In this document: piece after piece, positions 11,061 to 17,636 of the stretch | How the letters are laid out: each line of letters opens with the position of its first letter | Numbering within the stretch: the first letter of the stretch is position 1 | Source of the DNA: Halomonas sp. | GTDB taxonomy: Bacteria > Pseudomonadota > Gammaproteobacteria > Pseudomonadales > Halomonadaceae | NCBI RefSeq assembly: GCF_017515565.1 | Contig: NZ_JAFWFN010000031.1 | Location: 1 to 64,000 of the forward strand | DNA length: 64,000 nt | Direction of reading: 5' to 3' | Position numbers and translations under genes: made by a program | The notes under the pieces: model-generated | The model's input: only the letters and a program-made list of their open reading frames with translations | Databases searched by the model: none | Told to the model about the DNA's origin: nothing

Positions 11061-11840
11061 ATGAGCGCAACGACGTTAACGTGTAAAACGCTAACCTGCC
11101 AAGTCACCGCTGTTGAGGATTTAAATCCTGACGTATTTGGGGTGACCGTCGAAGGGCGCGCTGAAGCCATGCAGCATGCACCAGGACAATATCTAGAACT
11201 CAAACTAGACGACCAAACCTGGGTGCCGTTTTCCATTGCCAGCGCCGACCGTCGAGATGGCACCATAGAGCTGCATATTCAGCACTGGCCAGAGCGCGAT
11301 AATTCAGCGCGCCTGCGTGACCTGCTGCAAGTGGCTAATCAGTTAACGGTGCGCCTGCCCAGCGGCGAGTGTGTACTGAATACCGAAAGTGAGCGCCCGT
11401 TGCTGCTGATTGCTGCAGGCACCGGATTCGCTCAAATGAAAGCGATTATGGAAGCTTCCCTGCAGAGCCAACCAGAACGGCCTATCTCGCTCTGGTGGGC
11501 AGCGCGTGAACACCGCGATCTTTATGCTGAAAACCTAGCCACCCAGTGGGCACAGCAGCACGCCAATGTCTCTTTTCAAGCAGTGACCGAATTTCCGCTG
11601 ACTGAACCACTAGCGCCGGGTGAACGTATCTCCCACTACCAGGGGCGGGTTGATCTGGTATTGGAAAAGGCGTTGATGAAAGCTTCCGAGAAAGCACCTG
11701 TTCGGCCCAGCGATTGTGATATTTACCTCTCAGGCTCTCCAGGAATGGTGTATGCCTGTGTCGCTATCCTTGAACGCCAAGGTGTGGGCATTGAACGTAT
11801 GTTTTCGGATGTATTTGCCTATGCACCGCGCCCTCAATAA
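11061..11840 (+). CDS. fre: NAD(P)H-flavin reductase
   Basis: A ferredoxin-reductase-fold protein of 259 residues that transfers hydride from NAD(P)H to free flavins. The FAD/flavin domain has the RxxS-type motif as WVPFSIASA near residue 54. The nicotinamide domain carries LLLIAAGTGFAQMKAI near residue 115, and the C-terminus has the YLSGSPGMVYA motif. Fre homologues sit next to ubiD in many gammaproteobacteria, though Fre is not itself a confirmed step of the ubiquinone pathway. AGAGG lies just before the ATG. The protein is about 25 residues longer than E. coli Fre. Confidence 0.87.
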   Translation: MSATTLTCKTLTCQVTAVEDLNPDVFGVTVEGRAEAMQHAPGQYLELKLDDQTWVPFSIASADRRDGTIELHIQHWPERDNSARLRDLLQVANQLTVRLPSGECVLNTESERPLLLIAAGTGFAQMKAIMEASLQSQPERPISLWWAAREHRDLYAENLATQWAQQHANVSFQAVTEFPLTEPLAPGERISHYQGRVDLVLEKALMKASEKAPVRPSDCDIYLSGSPGMVYACVAILERQGVGIERMFSDVFAYAPRPQ

Positions 11841-11905
11841 AATGGCCAACTAACGCACGCTATTTCTGTCTCGTTAATCCCCTATCCCGATAAACAGGAG
11901 GCTTT

Positions 11906-12034
11906 ATGGCCGATCATGACGACAACTTTAAAGATGAATCTGGTTTGCTTGCCATTGTCCTTGGCGTTGTGGTGCTGGTAAGCATGAGCGCGCTGCCTGC
12001 AACGATTGGTTGGATACAAGCATTTAGTGGCTGA
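11906..12034 (+). CDS. Unrecognised 42-residue single-span membrane protein
   Basis: A short frame with an excellent ribosome-binding site, AGGAG at 11896-11900, five bases before the ATG. It encodes a charged, acidic N-terminus (MADHDDNFKDESG) and then one hydrophobic segment of about 22 residues (LLAIVLGVVVLVSMSALPATIG). It ends in IQAFSG. I do not recognise a family. The layout is that of a small inner-membrane protein, like many bacterial proteins under 50 residues that annotation misses. It follows fre by 65 bases and may be read from the same transcript. Confidence 0.55.
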   Translation: MADHDDNFKDESGLLAIVLGVVVLVSMSALPATIGWIQAFSG

Positions 12035-12118
12035 TAGTTGCCATTTTGCCCGTATACAGGCAGGATTAAGCCAATAGACCCAACGTGTTCGGCGAATTTA
12101 TTTAACTGAGATAATGTC

Positions 12119-12262
12119 ATGCACAACGCACTCACCACACAGCGCCCTAACGCCAAGCCGGAAACGGCGTTTAGCGCGTGGGTATCTGAGTGTGTAAGTG
12201 CGCTTGCATTTGTTTATGCTGCTTATTGGTTTAGCCACGGTGTGCCCCTGGCCGACCGATAA
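12119..12262 (+). CDS. Candidate leader peptide 1 (47 residues, aromatic-codon cluster)
   Basis: A 47-codon frame whose residues 31-38 read FVYAAYWF, encoded at 12209-12232. That is five aromatic codons (Phe, Tyr, Tyr, Trp, Phe) out of eight. It stops 46 bases before a strong intrinsic terminator and lies on the strand of the DAHP synthase downstream. The codon cluster ends six bases before the left arm of a perfect 8-base stem, as expected if a stalled ribosome decides which RNA stem forms. The ribosome-binding site is weak (TGAG, eight bases upstream). The segment around the cluster is also mildly hydrophobic, so a small membrane protein is the alternative reading. Confidence 0.5.
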   Translation: MHNALTTQRPNAKPETAFSAWVSECVSALAFVYAAYWFSHGVPLADR

Positions 12263-12350
12263 CGTCGCGCTAACAGGCACACCACCTCGGTTGCCTGCCG
12301 CATGCAAAGAAGCCTCGGTTGGCAACCCAACCGAGGCTTCTTTTGTTTTA
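12239..12350 (+). promoter_or_regulatory. Candidate transcription attenuator before the DAHP synthase gene
   Basis: Three structures can be drawn. Stem A pairs GGTGTGCC (12239-12246) with GGCACACC (12276-12283). The terminator pairs 12309-12322 with 12327-12340. A competitor segment, CCTCGGTTGCC at 12285-12295, copies the left arm of the terminator. It can pair with GGCAACC at 12321-12327 (7 bp) or with CAACCGAGG at 12328-12336 (9 bp), and either pairing disrupts the terminator. The aromatic codons of leader 1 lie just 5' of stem A. The logic resembles amino acid attenuators such as trp and phe, but no folding energy was computed. Confidence 0.45.
12309..12350 (+). terminator. Strong Rho-independent terminator (possible attenuator)
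   Basis: The 14-bp perfect stem GAAGCCTCGGTTGG / CCAACCGAGGCTTC has a CAAC loop (12323-12326) and is followed by TTTTGTTTTA at 12341-12350. It is the strongest intrinsic terminator I see in the window. It lies 228 bases before the DAHP synthase ATG, in the same orientation, so it must be either bypassed conditionally or followed by a promoter in the 45 bases before leader 2. Confidence 0.88.
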
Positions 12351-12394
12351 AGCCTATCAAAACGTCTACAGAACATTCATCAAGGAGCTGCACC

Positions 12395-12574
12395 ATGTCT
12401 TACCGCGTACACGCTATCGCCTCTTCCATTGCCCCCCGCTATATCGGTTATGGCTATGGCTGGCGATTTAGCGGCGCGCGGTCGGTGCAAGCTGCCACCT
12501 CCGACCGTGCCTGCTTGGGTGGCCAGTTAGTCACGCGAAGTCATACGCGATGTCACACGCTTTCGGAGAGATAA
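12395..12574 (+). CDS. Candidate leader peptide 2 (59 residues, aromatic-rich)
   Basis: A 59-codon frame with a strong ribosome-binding site, AAGGAG at 12382-12387, seven bases from the ATG. Residues 16-25 read YIGYGYGWRF, with Tyr, Tyr, Tyr, Trp and Phe codons within 30 bases (12440-12469). Six bases later comes a 10-bp stem, and a second stem overlaps it. The stop codon is only three bases before the DAHP synthase ATG, and that gene's ribosome-binding site (GGAGAG) is inside the last codons. Translation of the two is therefore probably coupled. The rest of the peptide is basic and unlike any family I know. A regulatory rather than structural role is inferred. Confidence 0.5.
   Translation: MSYRVHAIASSIAPRYIGYGYGWRFSGARSVQAATSDRACLGGQLVTRSHTRCHTLSER
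12476..12523 (+). promoter_or_regulatory. Mutually exclusive RNA stems inside leader 2
   Basis: Stem 1 pairs GCGCGGTCGG (12476-12485) with CCGACCGTGC (12501-12510): ten pairs including one G-U. Stem 2 pairs GCCACC (12494-12499) with GGTGGC (12518-12523). They interleave, so only one can form in a simple fold. A ribosome paused on the Trp23-Phe25 codons would cover the left arm of stem 1 and favour stem 2. No U-run follows, so any control would act on translation or through Rho rather than an intrinsic terminator. Confidence 0.4.
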
Positions 12575-12577
12575 ATA

Positions 12578-13648
12578 ATGAATGCCCATGCCACTCCTGC
12601 AAAATCACCGCTATCGTCATTAACTAACGGCCCTACCGGTACGACCCAGCCGTTGCCGCTGCCTGCAGAGCTTCGCCGCCGTATCGGCATTAGTGCGCCG
12701 CTGAGCGAACAAATTACCCAGCAGCGTCTGGCGGTTCAGCGCGTTCTCAATGGTCAAGACAACCGGCTATTGGTCGTTGTTGGTCCATGCTCTATTCATG
12801 ACCCGGATGCGGCCCTTGAGTACGCCGACAGGCTAGCGGCACTTAGCGAGGAAATCAGCGAGCAAATTCTTCCGGTCATGCGTGTTTATGTCGAAAAGCC
12901 TCGCACCACTGTCGGCTGGAAAGGACTCGCCTACGACCCAGATCTAGACGGTAGCGGTGATATGCCCCGCGGTATCGCACTCTCCCGTGAGCTAATGCAC
13001 GCAGTGGCAGCACGAGGCCTGCCTGTGGCCACCGAGCTTTTGCAGCCAATGTTAGCGCCCTACCTGGATGACCTGCTGAGCTGGGTAGCGATTGGCGCGC
13101 GCACCACAGAGTCCCAGCTGCACCGGGAGCTGGCCAGCGACTTAAGCGCAGCCGTTGGGTTTAAAAATGCCACTAGCGGCGATGTGCAGGTTGCAATTGA
13201 TGCCATGCAGGCAGCGGCTCATTCCCATCAGCGTTTTGCCATCGATAGTGAAGGCCGGCCAGTCATGCAGGAAAGTGCTGGCAATCCTCATACCCATCTC
13301 GTACTGCGAGGCGGCCACGGCGAGCCCAATTACCAGGCCCATCATGTGCGCTCATCGGTAAATGCCCTGCAAAAAGCAGGTCAAAACCCGCGTTTGATGG
13401 TGGACTGCAGTCACGCCAATGCGCGTAAGGATCATCGCCGCCAAAGCGAGGTTATGCTGGACGTGCTTGCTCAGCGCAAGGCGGGCGATGCCAACCTAGT
13501 TGCGTTGATGCTCGAAAGTTACCTGTTTGAAGGTAAGCAAGCGCTTAAACCCAGCAGTATGCGCTACGGAGTGTCGGTGACTGACGCCTGCGTTAGCTGG
13601 GAAGCAACGGAGCGGCTGCTTAAAACGGCCGCCGAGCGAATGGGGTAA
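12578..13648 (+). CDS. aroG: 3-deoxy-7-phosphoheptulonate (DAHP) synthase, class I
   Basis: This enzyme condenses phosphoenolpyruvate with erythrose 4-phosphate, the first step of the shikimate pathway to Phe, Tyr and Trp. The 356-residue protein shows the class I signatures VVGPCSIHDP near residue 67, EKPRTTVGWKG near residue 106, GARTTESQLHRE near residue 175, GFKN near residue 195, LRGG near residue 244 and DCSHANARKDH near residue 274. The symbol aroG is for the class; aroF and aroH isoenzymes cannot be told apart by eye. Two aromatic-codon-rich short ORFs and a terminator precede it, so control by aromatic aminoacyl-tRNA supply is plausible in addition to feedback inhibition. Confidence 0.93.
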   Translation: MNAHATPAKSPLSSLTNGPTGTTQPLPLPAELRRRIGISAPLSEQITQQRLAVQRVLNGQDNRLLVVVGPCSIHDPDAALEYADRLAALSEEISEQILPVMRVYVEKPRTTVGWKGLAYDPDLDGSGDMPRGIALSRELMHAVAARGLPVATELLQPMLAPYLDDLLSWVAIGARTTESQLHRELASDLSAAVGFKNATSGDVQVAIDAMQAAAHSHQRFAIDSEGRPVMQESAGNPHTHLVLRGGHGEPNYQAHHVRSSVNALQKAGQNPRLMVDCSHANARKDHRRQSEVMLDVLAQRKAGDANLVALMLESYLFEGKQALKPSSMRYGVSVTDACVSWEATERLLKTAAERMG

Positions 13649-13681
13649 ACCTGCGATCTCTTCGCATTGCTTGATAACCTC

Positions 13682-13709
13682 TTGTCTGACCGGGTCAGCC
13701 CCGTATCAT
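13682..13709 (+). promoter_or_regulatory. Candidate promoter for the DUF3087 gene
   Basis: TTGTCT (13682-13687) and TATCAT (13704-13709) are spaced by 16 bases, about 30 bases before the ATG at 13740. Confidence 0.35.
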
Positions 13710-13739
13710 AAGAGCCTTCTATTGATAATGAGGTTGGCC

Positions 13740-14252
13740 ATGGCTTTCACGCTTGAACAACATAGTCCAGATGCTTACCGGCGCAAAGCGCGCATGATCA
13801 GTATCGTGATGGCAGGGCAGCTAGTGGTTTTTGGGCTGCTGTTTTCAATGCTATTAGCCGCCACCTTTGGCGGCAGCTTCTGGATGAATGCCCTGGGCGT
13901 GTTGCTTGGGTTGCTGGCCACCAGCGCGATGTTCGCGGTGCTGCGTGATCGACCCTGGATGACTGAAATGCGTTACGTCTGGCAGCTCAAACATCACCTT
14001 TCGCATATTAGTGGCTACTTGCAGCCTCTACGCCGAGGTGTGGAAGAGAACAATCGCGTAGCGCTGGATATCGTGACGTTCTACCACCAGGGAATGACCC
14101 AGCTGGCTGAGCTAAATGGCCGTACCACAGATGATGATGCTGAGCGCCTTGCTGAAAAAATGCAGATAAAATTAAAGCGCGAAGAATTAGGGCTTCCAGA
14201 GCAGGTAGACCGCTTTGATCCGCAGGACTTGAGTGCTTTTAAACGCCGTTAG
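13740..14252 (+). CDS. DUF3087 family membrane protein
   Basis: A 170-residue protein of unknown function that resembles the gammaproteobacterial DUF3087 family as I remember it. Two hydrophobic segments (about residues 25-45 and 50-70) anchor the N-terminus. The conserved stretch RDRPWMTEMRYVWQLKHHLSHI follows, and then VTFYHQGMTQLAELNG. The C-terminal half is soluble and charged. The ATG at 13740 was chosen over the upstream in-frame ATG at 13671 because the protein then starts MAFTLEQHSPDAYRRKA, the family pattern, and because a promoter-like sequence lies between the two. Confidence 0.78.
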   Translation: MAFTLEQHSPDAYRRKARMISIVMAGQLVVFGLLFSMLLAATFGGSFWMNALGVLLGLLATSAMFAVLRDRPWMTEMRYVWQLKHHLSHISGYLQPLRRGVEENNRVALDIVTFYHQGMTQLAELNGRTTDDDAERLAEKMQIKLKREELGLPEQVDRFDPQDLSAFKRR

Positions 14253-14300
14253 ACGAAGCGTTCAATGCCGATATGATTATTTAGAGGGGAGCGTTGATTA

Positions 14301-15035
14301 ATGACCCATTCAAACACACCGTTATCGGCCATTGCGTTGGCTGTAATGGCCGTTGCTATAACCGGCTGTGCCGCTTCTGCGCCGTCTCCCGCTGAGCCTG
14401 GCAAAGCCCAGGGCAGTGTCAACACTACTGCGCCATTACTACCCGCAGCTCTTTTTCCTGGCAGCGCAGAAAAATTTGATGCCTGGGAGTGTCAACCAGC
14501 GAACCAGAACCTAGTCACTGCGGTAAACGACGATAATCTCCGCCTCTGGTCGTTGCACGGCGCCTGGCGCTTACCTGAAGCCGTGGTTGCCAGCGGTGCA
14601 CGCTATCAGGACGGCGAAATCAGCTTCTGGAACCGGGGTGACCAAGCCCAGGTAGAAACGCCGCGAGGTCAGCTACAGTGTCAGCAAGGACTCGTGCGAG
14701 AAGCATCAACCCGCGCCAATCACCCCGGCGTGATGTTCCTAGGGCGTGGCAATGAGCCGGGCTGGTCGATTGAGCTAGCTCACGACGCCCCTGTGATGAC
14801 CTGGACGACCGCCTACGGCACTGAAACGCAAACCCTGCCTTATATGGTGAGCGTGATGGATAACGAGGCGGGCCGTGTCGTTATCGAAAACGCCAACGCC
14901 GAGCACTTTTTCCGTGTCCGTATCGAAGCCGGCGCATGTTTTGATGACATGAAAGGTCAGCCTTATCCTGCCCGCGTCACCTTGACGATAGACGGCGAAC
15001 AGTACAACGGCTGTGGTCAAGGCATCGCCCCGTAA
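14301..15035 (+). CDS. Lipoprotein with MliC-like and COG3650-like domains
   Basis: A 244-residue envelope protein. Residues 1-23 form a lipoprotein signal with a lipobox ending TGC. After a Ser/Ala/Pro-rich linker, residues 55-130 resemble MliC, the membrane-bound inhibitor of c-type lysozyme: a Cys-containing start (WECQP), SGARYQDGEISFWNRGD and a closing Cys. Residues 150-244 resemble COG3650, with RGNEPGWSIEL, CFDDMKGQPYPARVTLTIDG and YNGCG. An anti-lysozyme or general envelope role is inferred from the first domain only. Both calls are by pattern memory and need a domain search. Confidence 0.68.
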   Translation: MTHSNTPLSAIALAVMAVAITGCAASAPSPAEPGKAQGSVNTTAPLLPAALFPGSAEKFDAWECQPANQNLVTAVNDDNLRLWSLHGAWRLPEAVVASGARYQDGEISFWNRGDQAQVETPRGQLQCQQGLVREASTRANHPGVMFLGRGNEPGWSIELAHDAPVMTWTTAYGTETQTLPYMVSVMDNEAGRVVIENANAEHFFRVRIEAGACFDDMKGQPYPARVTLTIDGEQYNGCGQGIAP

Positions 15036-15065
15036 TCAGCGGCTTATCGTAATAGCGCTAGCGTT

Positions 15066-16145
15066 TTAACAGTGGTAAAGGAAAGGTTCTGCACGCCACT
15101 GGGGCTCAATAAAATCGCTAGCGCAAAGCGCGGTGACATCACCTGCCGCCCTGGAGGCAAGTCTAGAGAGCGTTTCCAGGCGGAGGTCTCGCGAGGTTTC
15201 GAGTTGCTCGCTCGTTTCCACCGGTTGCCATGTGTCGCCATCCCGCGTTGCCAACGTAAAGCTGAAGGGGTGGAAACCTGGAAAGCCGAGGCGAATATCC
15301 GTGGCGATCAGCGTTTCCTGGCCATCTATAAGCAGTGTGTCATAGCGCAAAAAAGGGCCGGTAAACCACGCCAACCGCTGGCCACGCGGGCCCGCCAGTG
15401 CATGCTCCTCAAGGGCTACATTGCGCTTAAGCGGCTCAAGCGTTAAGGAGCGCTGGCCATCGAATAAGCCCACTAGGCTCTCGTAGTAGCGGTCGTCATC
15501 GATAATGGTGGCGCGCCAAAGCGCAATATTAAACGGCGTGGGCTGAATCAGTATGGGCGCTTGCCCAAGCCCTTGCTCAGCCAGTACCGGCGCGAGACGC
15601 TGTTCAACGCTCCACTTTGCCCCCGCAGCTAACAGTAGGTAAACGCTCGATAGTGCGAGGCCTATGGCGCAGGCATTACGCACCTTTTTAGTGGTAATAC
15701 CGATAAGCAAGGCAATAAGCAGCGGTAGCGTGTAAAAAGGATCGATAATAAACACGATAGGCCACGACACGGGCGGCACGTCTAGCGGCCAAAATAGCTG
15801 AGTTCCGTAAGTAGTAAAGGAATCAAGCAGCGGGTGAGTGGTCAGACAAAGCACGAAAAACCACCACCAATGGTGAAAGTGAACAGGCCGTGCTGATGTT
15901 GCTGGGAAAAAGCGTGTAGCCAGTAGGGCAAATAGAGTACCCAGGCCAGTCAGTACAAACAGTGAGTGGGTGAAGCCCCTGTGCTCTGTGACGTTCGCCA
16001 CGGCATCGCCGTAGTCGAGTACGACGTCTAGGTCGGGCAGCGTGCCGAGCAGTGCACCAATCAACACGGCTTTACGGCCCAGGCGGCGGCCTAAAATGGC
16101 GCCGCCAACGGCAGCCCCTAATGCTGCTTGGGTGATCGAATCCAC
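15066..16145 (-). CDS. YdjM-like membrane-bound metal-dependent hydrolase family protein
   Basis: The protein belongs to the DUF457/YdjM group of inner-membrane proteins. It opens (V)DSITQAALGAAVGGAILG, then has the histidine- and aspartate-rich patches LPDLDVVLDYG and TEHRGFTHSLF, and several hydrophobic segments (about residues 60-85, 105-125, 140-160, 170-190). A soluble C-terminal part of about 170 residues follows. The GTG at 16145 is preceded by AAGGAG at six bases and gives 359 residues; the ATG ten codons earlier lacks such a site. Catalytic activity has not been shown for the group as far as I know, so the hydrolase name is nominal. Confidence 0.72.
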   Translation of the reverse strand: MDSITQAALGAAVGGAILGRRLGRKAVLIGALLGTLPDLDVVLDYGDAVANVTEHRGFTHSLFVLTGLGTLFALLATRFFPATSARPVHFHHWWWFFVLCLTTHPLLDSFTTYGTQLFWPLDVPPVSWPIVFIIDPFYTLPLLIALLIGITTKKVRNACAIGLALSSVYLLLAAGAKWSVEQRLAPVLAEQGLGQAPILIQPTPFNIALWRATIIDDDRYYESLVGLFDGQRSLTLEPLKRNVALEEHALAGPRGQRLAWFTGPFLRYDTLLIDGQETLIATDIRLGFPGFHPFSFTLATRDGDTWQPVETSEQLETSRDLRLETLSRLASRAAGDVTALCASDFIEPQWRAEPFLYHC

Positions 16146-16220
16146 TGATGGCTCCTTGGGGTGGCCCTTACGCAAAGTAGTCGATGTACTATTATACAGA
16201 TCTGTGAGGAGGGTGGTTGA

Positions 16221-16670
16221 ATGTCACGAAATCGTCTAATTAAATGTTTGTCAGGTGGTCTTCTGGCTGCCTATTCGTTAAGTGCTTTGGCAGCGCCTAC
16301 TATTGACGTGCACAGCGACCCTAACTGCGGCTGCTGTGGCGACTGGGTAGCCCATCTTGAAGAGGCAGGGTTTGACGTTAATCACCACCGTGACGGTGAC
16401 TTACGTGAAATTAAAATGGCCAACGGCGTTACGCCAGAATTAGCGTCATGCCACACGGCCATCGTCGATGGTTACGTGATTGAAGGCCATGTCCCTGCGT
16501 CGGATATAAAGCGCCTGCTGGAAGAGCGCCCGGACGTCGTTGGGTTAACAGTACCGGGCATGCCCCACGGTTCGCCGGGCATGGAAACAGGTCGTGTCGA
16601 TGATTACGCTGTGCTCAGCTGGACGCGCAACGACAGCCCCCCCGCTATCTTTAGCGAATATACCCAGTAA
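16221..16670 (+). CDS. DUF411 family periplasmic metal-binding protein
   Basis: A 149-residue exported protein with a signal peptide (about residues 1-24, cut after ALA). The DUF411 signature is SDPNCGCCGDWVAHLEEAGF, in which the clustered cysteines and later histidines (ASCHTAIVDGYVIEGHVP) suggest copper or another soft metal. Homologues often lie in copper-resistance regions; here the neighbours are unrelated. GAGGAGGG precedes the ATG and a TTACGC/TATTAT pair about 40-60 bases upstream could be its promoter. Metal specificity cannot be told from the sequence. Confidence 0.82.
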   Translation: MSRNRLIKCLSGGLLAAYSLSALAAPTIDVHSDPNCGCCGDWVAHLEEAGFDVNHHRDGDLREIKMANGVTPELASCHTAIVDGYVIEGHVPASDIKRLLEERPDVVGLTVPGMPHGSPGMETGRVDDYAVLSWTRNDSPPAIFSEYTQ

Positions 16671-16688
16671 TCACAAACGGAGAGTGAC

Positions 16689-17129
16689 ATGCAGTTTTTG
16701 CACACCATGGTACGGGTAACCGACCTGGACGCGTCTCTGACGTTTTACTGCGACCTGTTGGGGCTGAAAGAAGTACGTCGTAAAGAGAATGAAAAAGGCC
16801 GTTTTACGCTGGTCTTTCTCGCCGCACCCCAGGATGAAGCGCGCTCAGAACGCTTAACGGCCCCGGAGTTAGAGCTAACCTATAACTGGGACCCCGAAGG
16901 GGTTGCCGGTGGGCGCAACTTCGGCCATTTAGCCTATCGCGTTGACGATATTTACGCGCTATGCAAAAAGCTTCAAGATAATGGCGTCACCATAAACCGC
17001 CCGCCCCGGGATGGGCATATGGCGTTCGTAAAGTCGCCCGACGGAATCTCTGTCGAGTTACTGCAAAAAGGCGATGCGCTCTCGCCCCAGGAGCCATGGG
17101 CGTCAATGGAAAACAGCGGAAGCTGGTAA
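16689..17129 (+). CDS. gloA: Lactoylglutathione lyase (glyoxalase I)
   Basis: GloA isomerises the hemithioacetal of methylglyoxal and glutathione to lactoylglutathione, the first detoxification step. The 146-residue protein has the two-module vicinal-oxygen-chelate layout. The metal ligands appear as the N-terminal FLHTMVRV, the glutamate of LELTYNWD, the histidine of NFGHLAYRV and the glutamate of GISVELLQK. The family motif TFYCDLLGLKEVRRKEN is present. A GGAGAG-type site precedes the ATG. It is slightly longer than E. coli GloA (135), with extra residues at the C-terminus. It probably shares a transcript with the DUF411 gene 18 bases upstream. Confidence 0.9.
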   Translation: MQFLHTMVRVTDLDASLTFYCDLLGLKEVRRKENEKGRFTLVFLAAPQDEARSERLTAPELELTYNWDPEGVAGGRNFGHLAYRVDDIYALCKKLQDNGVTINRPPRDGHMAFVKSPDGISVELLQKGDALSPQEPWASMENSGSW

Positions 17130-17137
17130 CGTTAAAT

Positions 17138-17608
17138 ATGAGGAGTAACCGTAAGGTGAAAGGACTACCCCGTAATGCCCTGGTAGGAATAGGCTTGGCG
17201 CTTCTGATTAGTGCGTGTAGCAGCGCCCCCCAGCAAGAGCGTGCGGATGCCCCGAAAAGCACTGAATTATCCGGCCCGATTGTCGAGCAGCGCTGGAACT
17301 TGCTGCTGGTAGGCACCGACGAGCGGCTATCCATGCAGGAAGCCCCGTTTTTCCGCATTGAGCGCGACGGTAAAGTAAGTGGCTCAGATGGCTGTAACCG
17401 CTTTACCGGTAGCGTGAGCTTAGGCGAAAGTCAGCGGATTGAGTTTAGCGAGCTGGCGTCCACCCGCATGGCCTGCCCTAATATGGAAGATGCCAAACGG
17501 GTAACCGATATGCTCGACACGGCTTACCGTTACCTGATCGACCACGACCGACTGGTGTTCTTTGGCCCGGATAGTCGCGTGTTAGGCGGCTGGCGCGAAG
17601 CCAATTAA
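17138..17608 (+). CDS. META/HslJ-domain lipoprotein
   Basis: A small envelope protein whose lipobox ISAC lies near residue 26. The rest is a META domain, as in E. coli HslJ, with RIERDGKVSGSDGCNRFTGSV, STRMACP and the closing VFFGPDSRVLGG. HslJ is linked to novobiocin resistance and heat shock; the precise role is unknown. Two starts are possible: the ATG at 17138 (156 residues) and the GTG at 17156, which has AGGAG ten bases upstream and gives a cleaner 150-residue lipoprotein beginning MKGLPRNAL. It follows gloA by eight bases and is convergent with the next gene. Confidence 0.78.
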   Translation: MRSNRKVKGLPRNALVGIGLALLISACSSAPQQERADAPKSTELSGPIVEQRWNLLLVGTDERLSMQEAPFFRIERDGKVSGSDGCNRFTGSVSLGESQRIEFSELASTRMACPNMEDAKRVTDMLDTAYRYLIDHDRLVFFGPDSRVLGGWREAN

Positions 17609-17636
17609 GCTTTAGTCACAGCCAGATCGCCATCAT

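Noticed and set aside
13671-13739. Upstream start for the DUF3087 gene
   Set aside because: The added 23 residues do not fit the family start and a promoter-like sequence lies inside this stretch.
15072-15446. Plus-strand ORF of 124 codons opposite the YdjM-like gene
   Set aside because: It is antisense to a better-supported frame and has a basic, shadow-like composition.
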